This document shows, piece by piece, positions 1-8,497 of a stretch of DNA of 21,030 nt. The stretch's first letter is position 1, and every line of letters starts with the position of its first letter. Made by a program: the position numbers and the translations under genes. The notes beneath the pieces were generated by a model. It saw only the letters and a program-made list of their open reading frames with translations. It was not told the DNA's origin and did no database searches. This DNA is from JAENVT01 sp040006755 (GTDB taxonomy: Bacteria > Actinomycetota > Acidimicrobiia > Acidimicrobiales > Ilumatobacteraceae). Location of the stretch: NCBI GenBank assembly GCA_040006755.1, contig JBDTWJ010000055.1, positions 1 through 21,030 on the forward strand. Reading direction: 5' to 3'.

Positions 1-1971
1 TATCAGGAAGAGCGCTTTCCCCGCCTCGACACCCACGGCTTGGCATTGACACCCACCGGCGTGCAGGTCTCGGTCGACATGGGCGATGATGTGGCCAGGC
101 TCAATGTCTGGCAGGTCAACGTCGGCCGCGTCGCGCTGTACCTGCTCGACGCCTCTGCCGAATCCAACTCGCCCGAGATCGCGGCGATCACCAACCGGCT
201 GTACGGCGGCGACAACGAGCATCGTCTGCGACAGGAGATCGTGCTCGGCATCGGTGGCGTTCGTGCGCTGCGCGCACTCGGGTTGCACCCCCAGGTCTTC
301 CACACCAACGAAGGTCACGCCGGATTCCTGTCCCTCGAACGCATTCGCGAGTTGGTCGAGTCGGGCTTGACGTTCGCCGAGGCGACCGAGGTCGTTCGTG
401 CGGGTGGTGTGTTCACGACGCACACCCCGGTACCCGCAGGTATCGATCGGTTTCCTCGCGATCTCATGCAGAAGTACTTCACGAAGTTCGCGGAGTCGCT
501 GGGCATCGAGCTCGACGAGTTGATGGCAATCGGTCAGCGACCCGACGAGCCCGACGACGACCGCTTCAACATGGCCGTCATGGGTTTGCGTCTCGCGGGT
601 CGTAGCAACGGAGTCGCCCAGCTGCATGGTGCCGTGACCCGCGAGATGTTCCGCGGCATGTGGCCCGACGTCACCGTCGAAGAGGTGCCCATCGGCGCGA
701 TCACCAACGGGGTACATGCGCACACATGGGTCAGCGACGGGATGGCCGACCTCCTGTCCAGCAGCGTCGGATCGGTGTGGGACGGTGCCGACGAGGCGTC
801 GTGGGTAGGCGTCAACAAGTTGCCACCCGCCGACGTGTGGGCTACACGGGCCAAGGGCCGCGCCCATCTGGTGTCGTTCATCCGCTCCAACCTCGGTGAG
901 GCCGTGCTGGATCCGAACGCGTTGACCATTGGATTCGCCCGACGGTTCGCGACGTACAAGCGGGCGACGCTGCTGTTGTCGCAGCCAGATCGTCTACACC
1001 GGTTGCTGCTCGATGCCGACCGACCGGTGCAGTTCGTCTTCGCCGGCAAGGCTCATCCCGCAGACCAGCCGGGCAAGGACATGATCCGTGAGATCGAGAT
1101 GTTCGCCCGCGAGCTCGAGGTCGGCAACCACATGGTGTTCCTGCAGGACTACGACATGGCTGTTGCACGCAAGATGTTGCATGGCTGCGACGTGTGGCTC
1201 AACAACCCGCGCCGCCCCCTCGAGGCGTGCGGAACCAGCGGCATGAAAGCTGCGCTCAACGGTGTCTTGAACTGCAGCATCCTCGACGGATGGTGGGACG
1301 AGTGTTACGACGGCAACAACGGATGGGCGATTGCTTCCGCCGACGACGACGCCGACATCGGTCGTCGCGATCAACGCGAGGCCACCAGCCTCTTCGGGCT
1401 GCTCGAGCGCGAGATCGTGCCCTTGTTCTACGACCGCGACATCGACGGCATCCCAGTCGAGTGGATCAACAAGATGAAGCACAACTGGTGCTCGCTCGGG
1501 CCATTCGTCACTGCGGCGCGCATGGTTCGCGAATACACGTCACAGCTCTACGAGCCCGCCGCAGCGAGCTCGGCGATCTTGCTCGCCGACAACGCCGCGC
1601 GCGGCAAGGCGTTGGCCCACTGGAAGCGTCGGGTCAACCAGGCATGGCCCGAGGTGAAGGTCGTCGATCTCGACGTCGACACATCGGCCGCTCACGAGGG
1701 TGACCAACGATCGGTGCGAGCACATGTCGAAGTCGGCGAGCTCGACGTCGGCGAGATCACGGTGCAGGCACTGCACGGGGCGATCGACTCGGCCGGGTCG
1801 TACATCTCCATTCCGGCGACGATCACGTTGCAACCGACGGGCGAGGGCGGGTTCGAAGGCACATACGAGGTCGGCGAGGCGGGGCCTTACGGCGTCACCG
1901 TGCGAGCCATCCCTCACCACACCGACTTGATCAGCCCGATGGAGATGGGCCTGGTCGCCTGGGCGGTCTGA
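1..1971 (+). CDS. glgP: Alpha-glucan (glycogen) phosphorylase, 5' end outside window
   Basis: The frame is open from base 1, so the N-terminus lies upstream; 656 residues are present and end at TGA 1969-1971. The protein belongs to GT35, the short glycogen/maltodextrin phosphorylase type of actinobacteria and archaea, usually about 850 aa with an N-terminal DUF3417 region that would be in the missing part. It releases glucose-1-phosphate from alpha-1,4-glucans in the cytoplasm using pyridoxal phosphate. Visible signatures are the HTNEGHAGF segment, FATYKRA, FAGKAHPAD and EACGTSGMKAALNG; the Lys codon at 1246-1248 matches the PLP-binding lysine. The gene ends 9 bp before a palindromic repeat element. 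Family assignment is firm; physiological substrate chain length is not visible. Confidence 0.93.
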   Translation, partial: YQEERFPRLDTHGLALTPTGVQVSVDMGDDVARLNVWQVNVGRVALYLLDASAESNSPEIAAITNRLYGGDNEHRLRQEIVLGIGGVRALRALGLHPQVFHTNEGHAGFLSLERIRELVESGLTFAEATEVVRAGGVFTTHTPVPAGIDRFPRDLMQKYFTKFAESLGIELDELMAIGQRPDEPDDDRFNMAVMGLRLAGRSNGVAQLHGAVTREMFRGMWPDVTVEEVPIGAITNGVHAHTWVSDGMADLLSSSVGSVWDGADEASWVGVNKLPPADVWATRAKGRAHLVSFIRSNLGEAVLDPNALTIGFARRFATYKRATLLLSQPDRLHRLLLDADRPVQFVFAGKAHPADQPGKDMIREIEMFARELEVGNHMVFLQDYDMAVARKMLHGCDVWLNNPRRPLEACGTSGMKAALNGVLNCSILDGWWDECYDGNNGWAIASADDDADIGRRDQREATSLFGLLEREIVPLFYDRDIDGIPVEWINKMKHNWCSLGPFVTAARMVREYTSQLYEPAAASSAILLADNAARGKALAHWKRRVNQAWPEVKVVDLDVDTSAAHEGDQRSVRAHVEVGELDVGEITVQALHGAIDSAGSYISIPATITLQPTGEGGFEGTYEVGEAGPYGVTVRAIPHHTDLISPMEMGLVAWAV

Positions 1972-1980
1972 ACTGACGCA

Positions 1981-2027
1981 GCGTTTGTAACCGCAAGACC
2001 CCATACGGGGCCCCAGACTCCAAACGC
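1981..2027. repeat. 47-bp palindromic element, copy A
   Basis: Outer arms are GCGTTTG and CAAACGC, with a core CCCCATACGGGGCCCC. The copy starts 9 bp after the glgP stop. It matches copy C (13371-13417) at about 39 of 47 positions and matches the reverse complement of copy B (2858-2903). There is no T-tract after it, so it is not a textbook intrinsic terminator. I do not recognise a named family. Confidence 0.85.
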
Positions 2028-2056
2028 ACGTGGGATGGCGATCCGGAGGGAGCGCG

Positions 2057-2062
2057 TAGGGT
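2057..2062 (+). promoter_or_regulatory. -10-like box of the crotonase gene
   Basis: TAGGGT (TANNNT) is followed by 7 nt and then ATG 2070. In actinobacteria this geometry puts transcription start at or next to the start codon (leaderless mRNA). No convincing -35 box is visible upstream, so this rests on the -10 spacing alone. Confidence 0.45.
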
Positions 2063-2069
2063 GATCACC

Positions 2070-2843
2070 ATGGGAGAACTGGTGCTGATCGAGCGACGTG
2101 AGGACGGCGTGGCCATCGTCACGCTGAACAATCCGAAGGTCAACGCACTGTCGCAGGCGTTGCTCGGCGAGCTGCGTGCGGTGGCCGAGGACATGATCGC
2201 CGATCCACCCGGTGCGGTCGTGATCACCGGTGGCGAGCGAATCTTTGCGGCGGGCGCGGATATCAGCGAGTTCGGCGGCCCCGAGCAGGCTCGTTCGATC
2301 ACTTCGGGATTTCACTCGGCATTGAACGCAGTCGCCGATATTCCGAGGTTCGTCATCGCCGCGGTCGGCGGTTACGCCCTCGGCGGAGGGTGCGAGTTGG
2401 CCTTGGCGTGTGACTATCGGATCGCTGGTGAACGGGCTGTGTTCGGTCAGCCGGAGATCCTGCTCGGGATCGTCCCCGGAGGCGGCGGCACGCAACGTTT
2501 GCCCCGTCTGATCGGTCGAAGTCGCGCCAAGGAGATGATGCTCACCGGTCGCCACGTGAAGGTGGACGAGGCATTGCGCATCGGCCTGGCCGACGAACTG
2601 GTGACGACCGAGAGCCTCCACGAACGCGCGCTCGAGCTGGCAGCTGAGATCGCTTGCGGTCCTCGCAAGGCGCAGGCGTTCATCAAGCGGGCGGTCGATG
2701 TCGGCTCGGATGTTCCCCTCTCCGACGGGTTGCACCTCGAACGAAACATGTTCGAGGAGGTTTTTCACACGACCGACAGTGAGATCGGAGTGCAGAGCTT
2801 TCTGGCACACGGTCCCGGAAAGGCCGAATTTACGGGCTCGTGA
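2070..2843 (+). CDS. Enoyl-CoA hydratase/isomerase (crotonase) family protein
   Basis: About 257 aa, the normal size of a single-domain crotonase. It carries the oxyanion-hole segments FAAGADISEF and GGYALGGGCELALACDY, and the FGQPEILLGIVPGGGGTQRLPR stretch. Both acidic residues typical of true hydratases are present (Glu in GGCELA and Glu in GQPE), so hydration of a 2-enoyl-CoA in fatty-acid or amino-acid breakdown is the best guess; the exact substrate cannot be read. I prefer ATG 2070 because it lies 7 nt after TAGGGT; GTG 2061 in the same frame would add three residues and could use GGAGGG at 2046. The gene stands alone between inverted copies of a palindromic repeat and converges with meaB. 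Confidence 0.9.
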   Translation: MGELVLIERREDGVAIVTLNNPKVNALSQALLGELRAVAEDMIADPPGAVVITGGERIFAAGADISEFGGPEQARSITSGFHSALNAVADIPRFVIAAVGGYALGGGCELALACDYRIAGERAVFGQPEILLGIVPGGGGTQRLPRLIGRSRAKEMMLTGRHVKVDEALRIGLADELVTTESLHERALELAAEIACGPRKAQAFIKRAVDVGSDVPLSDGLHLERNMFEEVFHTTDSEIGVQSFLAHGPGKAEFTGS

Positions 2844-2857
2844 GAGCCGGCCGCAGT

Positions 2858-2903
2858 GCGTTTGGAGTCTGAGGACCCGTATGGGGCCCCCGGTTACAAA
2901 CGC
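2858..2903. repeat. 46-bp palindromic element, copy B (inverted relative to A)
   Basis: Outer arms are GCGTTTG and CAAACGC and the core is ACCCGTATGGGGCCCC. It lies between convergent genes, 14 bp after the crotonase stop and 18 bp from the meaB stop. Its reverse complement aligns to copy A including the asymmetric inner arms GTAACC and GACTCC, so A and B form an inverted pair around the crotonase gene. Confidence 0.85.
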
Positions 2904-2921
2904 TTCGTGGGTGAGGCGGGG

Positions 2922-3884
<963 letters not shown>

Positions 3885-4112
3885 CTAGTCGATGTTGACG
3901 ACTTCTGTGACACCATCGATTCGATCGCGCATGATGCGTTCGATGCCCGCCTTCAACGTGCCGGTACTGGCAGGGCACGTACCGCACGCACCCACCAGCG
4001 TTACCGAGATCACGCCGGTTTCCTCGTTGACGTCGCGCAGCACGATGTCGCCGCCGTCGGCCTGCAGCGCAGGCCTGATGACTTCGATGGTTTCTTCGAC
4101 TTGCGCACGCAT
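3885..4112 (-). CDS. NifU C-terminal-domain (Nfu-type) Fe-S cluster carrier
   Basis: 75 aa, a stand-alone Nfu domain. It has the diagnostic CxxC (GACGTCPAS, Cys43 and Cys46) after the conserved RPALQADGGDI segment. Family members bind a bridging 4Fe-4S cluster at a dimer interface and deliver it to apo-proteins in the cytoplasm. It is the first gene of a pair with meaB, with zero intergenic bases. Start ATG 4110-4112 gives the expected family N-terminus. Upstream there is only a weak purine-rich GAAAGA and no clear TANNNT box close to the start. The domain call is strong; specific clients are unknown. Confidence 0.92.
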   Translation of the reverse strand: MRAQVEETIEVIRPALQADGGDIVLRDVNEETGVISVTLVGACGTCPASTGTLKAGIERIMRDRIDGVTEVVNID

Positions 4113-4139
4113 GTGGTGAGGTCTTTCGCTTGGAGGCGT

Positions 4140-4169
4140 CTGTCATTGAAGCAGGATCGACCGTAAGAT
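4140..4169 (+). promoter_or_regulatory. Promoter for the 4178-4401 small-gene pair
   Basis: CTGTCA at 4140-4145 (4 of 6 matches to TTGACA), an 18-bp spacer, then TAAGAT at 4164-4169. ATG 4178 is 8 nt past the -10 box, which predicts a leaderless transcript. Confidence 0.5.
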
Positions 4170-4177
4170 TGCGACTT

Positions 4178-4243
4178 ATGACAACGTCTCGTTCGTCACT
4201 TCCCATTCCCGTGAGTGTCAGATGGCACGGAGCCATGCGATGA
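4178..4243 (+). CDS. Putative 21-aa leaderless leader peptide
   Basis: ATG 4178 opens a 21-codon frame (MTTSRSSLPIPV then SVRWHGAMR) ending at TGA 4241-4243. It lies 8 nt after a TAAGAT box, so it would be translated from a leaderless mRNA. Its stop overlaps the next start as ATGA at 4240-4243, the arrangement typical of coupled genes. No homolog is recognised. It may be a regulatory leader or only a ribosome-delivery device for the downstream membrane protein; conservation would decide. Confidence 0.4.
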   Translation: MTTSRSSLPIPVSVRWHGAMR

Positions 4244-4401
4244 TCGCTCACCAAGGAGGTTGGGACGAGATATTGCTCGTGCTCGGTCCGATCGCCGTGA
4301 TCATCGGTCTATTGATGCTGGCTCGCAAACGTGTCGGCGCGGCAGAACAGAAGCCTTCGGTCGACGGTCAGAACCCGCCGCCGCCCAACGTTTCGCGTTA
4401 G
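4240..4401 (+). CDS. Small single-pass membrane protein (53 aa), function unknown
   Basis: ATG 4240 to TAG 4399-4401. The protein starts MIAHQGGWDE, continues with one hydrophobic segment of about 18 residues (ILLVLGPIAVIIGLLMLA) and then a basic ARKRVG anchor and a proline-rich tail. The positive flank follows the membrane span, so a cytoplasmic C-terminus is expected. ACGGAG at 4227-4232 sits 7 nt before the ATG and serves as ribosome binding site. Its stop overlaps the murA stop on the opposite strand by 3 bases (TTAG at 4398-4401). Proteins of this shape are common hypotheticals in actinobacteria; I assign no function. Confidence 0.75.
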   Translation: MIAHQGGWDEILLVLGPIAVIIGLLMLARKRVGAAEQKPSVDGQNPPPPNVSR

Positions 4402-5660
4402 ACGCGCTCGATCTCGGCGCCGATGCCGACCAATCGTCCGACGAGGTCGTCGTAGCCACGGTCGACATGGTGCACGCCACTGACGGTCGTCTCGCCCTCC
4501 GCAGCCAACCCGGCCACGACCAGCGCCGCTCCTGCACGGATGTCGGGTGCACGCACCGGGGCACCGCTCAATCGCTCGACGCCGCGAACCACCGCGTGGT
4601 GACCATCGGTGCGGATGTCGGCACCAAGTCGCTGCAGTTCCTCCACGTAGCGGAATCGCCCGGGGTAGAGGTTCTCGGTGACGATGCCGACCCCGTCAGC
4701 GACGGACAACATGGTGACGATCAACGGCTTGTAGTCGGTAGCGATGCCGGGATACGGCAACGTTGCGACGTCGATCGATCGAAGGCGCTCGTGCGCCCAG
4801 ACCGCGAGGCCGTCTCCCAGCGATGTGACGGTGACTCCCATGTCGGCAAAGCGGCGCAGCAACATCTCCATGTGATCGAACCGTGCCCCACGCAGCACGA
4901 CCTCGCCTCCGCAAACTGCTACAGCGGCAAGGTACGTCGCTGCTTGGATTCGGTCGGCGACGACGGCGTGATCGGTGGCGCGTAACGAGCCCGGTTCGAC
5001 TCCGTGTATCACCAACGTCGACGACCCCGCACCATCGATATCGGCACCCATCGAAATCAACATCGCACAGAGGTCGGCGATCTCAGGCTCGCGTGCGGCA
5101 TTGTCGATCACCGTCGTGCCCTTGGCGTAGACAGCAGCGGTGAGGATGTTCTCGGTAGCTCCAACGCTGGGATACTCGAGCGTGACGTCGGCCCCACGAA
5201 GTCGCTCGGCGGCAGCCTCGACGTAGCCGTGCTTCAGCTCGAAGGTCGCTCCCATTGCCTCGAGGCCCTTCAGGTGCATATCGATGGGTCGGCTACCGAA
5301 GTCGTCACCACCCGGAAGCGACAGCGTCACACGACCGCAGCGACCGAGCAACGGGCCAAGCACGTTGATCGACGCGCGGATCCGCTCGACCAATTCGTAC
5401 GGAGCCACCGGGGTGAGGTCGCCGCCATTCGTCATCGTGATCGAACCGGCGCCGTCGAACGTCGTCGCGACGCCGATCGCGGCGAGCAGATCGCTCATGA
5501 TGGCGACATCGGCGATGGCGGGGACGTTGGTCAAGCGGTATTCGCCATCTGCAAGCAGCGTTGCGGCCATCAACTTCAAAACGGAGTTCTTCGCCCCCGG
5601 AACGATGACCTCGCCGTGCAGCGACGCGGCGCGGCGAATGACGATCCGGTCGGAATCCAT
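4398..5660 (-). CDS. murA: UDP-N-acetylglucosamine 1-carboxyvinyltransferase
   Basis: 420 aa from ATG 5660. It catalyses the first committed step of peptidoglycan synthesis: enolpyruvyl transfer from PEP to UDP-GlcNAc. Conserved features are GAKNSVLKLM near the N-terminus (the Lys-Asn pair), RASINVLGPLL, SLPGGDDFGSRPIDMHL and ATDYKP. In the loop where Escherichia coli MurA has Cys115 (PGGC), this protein has Asp (PGGD), the substitution known from mycobacterial and chlamydial MurA that gives fosfomycin resistance. An in-frame TTG at 5669 would add three residues; ATG 5660 is preferred because CATACT lies 8 nt upstream. It is transcribed alone, divergent from the MFS gene and convergent with the small membrane protein. 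Confidence 0.96.
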   Translation of the reverse strand: MDSDRIVIRRAASLHGEVIVPGAKNSVLKLMAATLLADGEYRLTNVPAIADVAIMSDLLAAIGVATTFDGAGSITMTNGGDLTPVAPYELVERIRASINVLGPLLGRCGRVTLSLPGGDDFGSRPIDMHLKGLEAMGATFELKHGYVEAAAERLRGADVTLEYPSVGATENILTAAVYAKGTTVIDNAAREPEIADLCAMLISMGADIDGAGSSTLVIHGVEPGSLRATDHAVVADRIQAATYLAAVAVCGGEVVLRGARFDHMEMLLRRFADMGVTVTSLGDGLAVWAHERLRSIDVATLPYPGIATDYKPLIVTMLSVADGVGIVTENLYPGRFRYVEELQRLGADIRTDGHHAVVRGVERLSGAPVRAPDIRAGAALVVAGLAAEGETTVSGVHHVDRGYDDLVGRLVGIGAEIERV

Positions 5661-5668
5661 GGGTACCA

Positions 5669-5674
5669 AGTATG
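5669..5674 (-). promoter_or_regulatory. -10-like box of murA
   Basis: CATACT on the minus strand, 8 nt before ATG 5660. It fits a leaderless start. No good -35 match is seen. Confidence 0.35.
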
Positions 5675-5742
5675 GCCCATCCGTACAGTGGCCCCGCGCC
5701 TCGTCCCCGCTGTTCAGAGACCCGGTTGACGGTCACCACCAG

Positions 5743-5748
5743 TAGCCT
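5743..5748 (+). promoter_or_regulatory. -10-like box of the MFS gene
   Basis: TAGCCT lies 6 nt before GTG 5755. TTGACG at 5726-5731 is only 11 bp upstream of it, too close to be its -35 box, so support is limited to the -10 spacing. Confidence 0.35.
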
Positions 5749-5754
5749 CGTGGC

Positions 5755-7266
5755 GTGTCCCGCCACGAACGGACGTTGCACCAGTCGTGGCCGGCCGGCT
5801 CACCGGAGTCGCAGCTCTCATTCACTCCGAGAGACGACCTCGTGGAGGAGGTGGTCATTGCTACCGACGGGGCCACGACGACGTTTGCTCAGTCCGACGG
5901 GCCGTTCAGTACCTACGAGCGAACCGTCGTCCTCGGCGACACGACAGTCGACGAAACGATTCGCTACAGGATCGACATCCCCTGGTTCGGATGGCTGTTC
6001 GCCCTGCCGGTGCGCGGCACACTGCGCCAACGACGGCACGACAACGCTGTCCCGTGGTGGGCGCCACCCGATCGCCTGACGCCACGAAATGCAGCCACGC
6101 TCGGCCTGCTCGCCGCGGCATCGATCGCGGCGGCATTCGCCAACACGCTGTTCACGCAGACCGCCAGCTTCGCCGCAGCGGGCTTCGGCATGGACGAGCG
6201 CGCCCAGGGAGTTGGCGGTGTGATCGTCCGTCTGGGAGTGGTCATCGCGATCCCGTTCGCGATACTCGCCGACCGTAGAGGACGTCGGCAGATGATCATC
6301 GTCGCCGCGTGGGTCACTCCCCTGTGGTGCGCGCTCGGAGCCATCGCCCCGAACTTCTGGGTGCTCGTCGGCACTCAGACCATCGCCCGTCCCGTTGGGC
6401 TGGCGCTTGCACTGCTGATTGGTGTGGTCGCGGCGGAAGAGATGCCGCGGAGCAGTCGGGCGTACGCGCTGAGCGTGCTGGCTCTCGCCGGTGGACTTGG
6501 CGCCGGCGTTGCGGTCGCCGCGCTTCGGCTCGCCGACCTCGGTACCGACGGTTGGCGGCTCGTCTATCTGCTCGCGCTTGTGTGGTTGGTGCCGGCGTAT
6601 CACCTCACGCGGCAACTCCCCGAGACGCATCGCTTTCAACAACGCCATCCGCTTTCGCCTCCGCTCGACCGTCGGCGATTCGCGATCATCGCGATCGTCG
6701 CCATTTCCGCCAACTTGTTCGTGGCGCCGGCATCGTTCTTCCAGAACCGCTATCTCGACGATGTGCGCGGCTACACCGGCGGCGGCATTGCATTGTTCAC
6801 GTTGTGCACCGCGACGCCGGCATCATTCGGTCTGATCGTCGGAGGACGCTTGGCCGAAATGGTCGGTCGCCGCGCCGTTCTCGCCATATGCATGCCGCTG
6901 TCGACATTGGCGCTCGTCGGCGCGTTCACCTACAACGGGGCAACCATGTGGCTGATGGCATTCCTGGGCGGTCTGCTCGGCGGCGCTGCCTACCCTGCAT
7001 TCACGGTTTACCGAACGGAACTGTTCCCCACGGGCAATCGCGGACGAGCAAACGGTTACATCACCGCGCTGTCACTTGCAGGTAGCAGCTTCGGTCTGTT
7101 GCTGGTCGGCGCGCTGGTGCATCGAGGTTGGAGCTATGGCGAGTCGATGTTGCTGGTAGGCCTCGGCCAATTGCTCGCTGCGGCCATTGCATATGCGTTC
7201 TATCCCGAGACGGCACATCTTGAGCTCGAGCAGATCAATCCTCAGGACTCACTGACCGAGGGTTGA
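5755..7266 (+). CDS. MFS transporter with N-terminal SRPBCC-like extension
   Basis: 503 aa from GTG 5755. Residues 1 to about 105 are soluble and end in PWFGWLFALPVRGTLRQ, which resembles the last strand and helix of SRPBCC (START-like) lipid-binding proteins; only about half such a domain is present. From about residue 108 there are roughly 12 hydrophobic spans with the MFS loop signature ADRRGRRQ after the second span and a matching GGRLAEMVGRRA in the second half. The PETAHLELEQI tail resembles sugar/metabolite-porter members. Direction and substrate cannot be read. It diverges from murA, and its 3' end overlaps the convergent hydrolase gene by 18 bp. The MFS call is firm; the extension's identity is tentative. 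Confidence 0.85.
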   Translation: MSRHERTLHQSWPAGSPESQLSFTPRDDLVEEVVIATDGATTTFAQSDGPFSTYERTVVLGDTTVDETIRYRIDIPWFGWLFALPVRGTLRQRRHDNAVPWWAPPDRLTPRNAATLGLLAAASIAAAFANTLFTQTASFAAAGFGMDERAQGVGGVIVRLGVVIAIPFAILADRRGRRQMIIVAAWVTPLWCALGAIAPNFWVLVGTQTIARPVGLALALLIGVVAAEEMPRSSRAYALSVLALAGGLGAGVAVAALRLADLGTDGWRLVYLLALVWLVPAYHLTRQLPETHRFQQRHPLSPPLDRRRFAIIAIVAISANLFVAPASFFQNRYLDDVRGYTGGGIALFTLCTATPASFGLIVGGRLAEMVGRRAVLAICMPLSTLALVGAFTYNGATMWLMAFLGGLLGGAAYPAFTVYRTELFPTGNRGRANGYITALSLAGSSFGLLLVGALVHRGWSYGESMLLVGLGQLLAAAIAYAFYPETAHLELEQINPQDSLTEG

Positions 7267-7797
7267 GATCCATGATGCAACGATCGAGGCAATCGCCGCG
7301 TCAGCACCCTTGAGATCGTGGCCACGTCCCTCCATCCAATGGTGCTCAACCTCTCCTGGAATCGTCGCGGTCCAGTGCTGCAACTCCTCTGGTGAACCGA
7401 AGGGATCGCGCGTGCCATGGATGAACAGGCACCGCACGTTCAGCCGCGGCAGATGCTCAGTGCGCAGCGAATCGGGCCTCCCGGGTGGATGCAGCGGATA
7501 CGAGATCAGCACAAGGCCGAGGGCAGGCAGCGGATCATCGGGATCGGCAACGACCATCGAGCACATTCGGCCGCCCATCGATCGACCTCCGAGCACCAGG
7601 CCATCTGCAACGAGTGGCGCAGCTTCATCGCGCACGGTCTGCAACAGCACCGGCGCGCGATCTGGTGCCTTCTTGCCCGCCTTGCGATATGCGAAGTCGG
7701 CGCGCACGCAATGCATCGGCGCGACCGCTGCCTCGATCGCCAGGAGACTGGAATGCGTGCTGCTGGAGCCCGCCCCTGGGAACAACAGCAGGTTCAT
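7249..7797 (-). CDS. Alpha/beta hydrolase of the Tex30/KANL3-like family
   Basis: 182 aa, compact. It opens with a short strand and FPGAGSSSTHSS, has DFAYRKAGKKAPDRAPV typical of this family, a nucleophile elbow GGRSMGGRM (Ser73), an acid in IHGTRDPFG (Asp131) and a catalytic His in GRGHDL (His160), so the triad is complete. The physiological substrate is unknown for bacterial members. Its ATG 7795-7797 overlaps the stop of the upstream J-domain-like gene as ATGA, so the two are probably co-translated. Its last 18 bp are antisense to the end of the MFS gene. Confidence 0.85.
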   Translation of the reverse strand: MNLLLFPGAGSSSTHSSLLAIEAAVAPMHCVRADFAYRKAGKKAPDRAPVLLQTVRDEAAPLVADGLVLGGRSMGGRMCSMVVADPDDPLPALGLVLISYPLHPPGRPDSLRTEHLPRLNVRCLFIHGTRDPFGSPEELQHWTATIPGEVEHHWMEGRGHDLKGADAAIASIVASWISTLGQ

Positions 7798-8486
7798 GAA
7801 AGCAGGATCCGGCGTGCATCGCCAAGGCGTTCGATCTCGACGCCGGCAACATCCTCATCCCCGCCGTAGTCGGGATGGATCTCGCGCAACCGCATCCTGA
7901 ACTGCGCCATCACTTCTTTCTTGGTGACCTTGCCCGTGCCCATCGGGAAGCCGAGCAGTTCCAACGCCCACGCCTTCGGATCAGCCATCGTGGCAAGCGT
8001 CGAGCCCGCGGCACCGGCCAGGTTGGCGATGAACGACGGCCCGATCGGCCCACGCCAACGCATGGCCTTGTGCAGAGAAGGATTGAGCGCTCGTCGGGCC
8101 TCGATGCTGAGCCGCTCGACGGCGTAGATGGCCCCGAGCACCTGCGCGAGCGGCGCGCCCTGAGGATTGAGGCTGAAGCGTACGCTGTCGCCCTCGCCCT
8201 CCAGTCGGTGCACGCTGACGGCAAGCCCATGTCGGTCGACCTGATACCGATATGTCAGTCTCGGCTGCACAACACGTTCGCCGCGACTGACCTGATCGAG
8301 CAATCGATGCACATCCGGGATCAGATCGTCGTCGACTTCGGGCAGGTGAGCGGCGATGACCGCACCGAGCAACAATCCACCGAACCCGGGTGTGGGATCA
8401 ACGGGCAACACCAGGTGACCGAGCGAAACGCGCCGAGTCGGAGTGACCGGCCGCGAGTGCCAGACCTCCAGTTCGGCCAACAGCAC
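7794..8486 (-). CDS. Protein with C-terminal J-domain-like HPD motif
   Basis: 230 aa from GTG 8486. The first ~180 residues match nothing I recognise. The last ~45 residues look like the core of a DnaJ domain: a basic helix (KKEVMAQFRMRLREI), the HPD tripeptide at 204-206 followed by YGG, then a second helix ending at the C-terminus. HPD is the residue set J-domains use to stimulate DnaK/Hsp70 ATPase. The fourth helix of a full domain is missing. It begins 11 nt after the stop of the acidic-protein gene and overlaps the hydrolase gene by 4 nt, so the three likely form one transcript. A chaperone-recruiting role is inferred only. Confidence 0.7.
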   Translation of the reverse strand: MLLAELEVWHSRPVTPTRRVSLGHLVLPVDPTPGFGGLLLGAVIAAHLPEVDDDLIPDVHRLLDQVSRGERVVQPRLTYRYQVDRHGLAVSVHRLEGEGDSVRFSLNPQGAPLAQVLGAIYAVERLSIEARRALNPSLHKAMRWRGPIGPSFIANLAGAAGSTLATMADPKAWALELLGFPMGTGKVTKKEVMAQFRMRLREIHPDYGGDEDVAGVEIERLGDARRILLS

Positions 8487-8497
8487 GACGTCGCCTG

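Noticed and set aside
1981..2903. Palindromic elements as integron attC sites
   Set aside because: The arms lack the GTTRRRY/RYYYAAC core, and no integrase or cassette series is present.
1981..2903. Composite transposon or insertion sequence around the crotonase gene
   Set aside because: No transposase and no visible target duplication; the third copy at 13371 lies alone. Kept only as a repeat pair.
4215..4985. Plus-strand open frame of 256 codons across murA
   Set aside because: Shadow of murA; the real plus-strand gene here is the 53-aa membrane protein in another frame.
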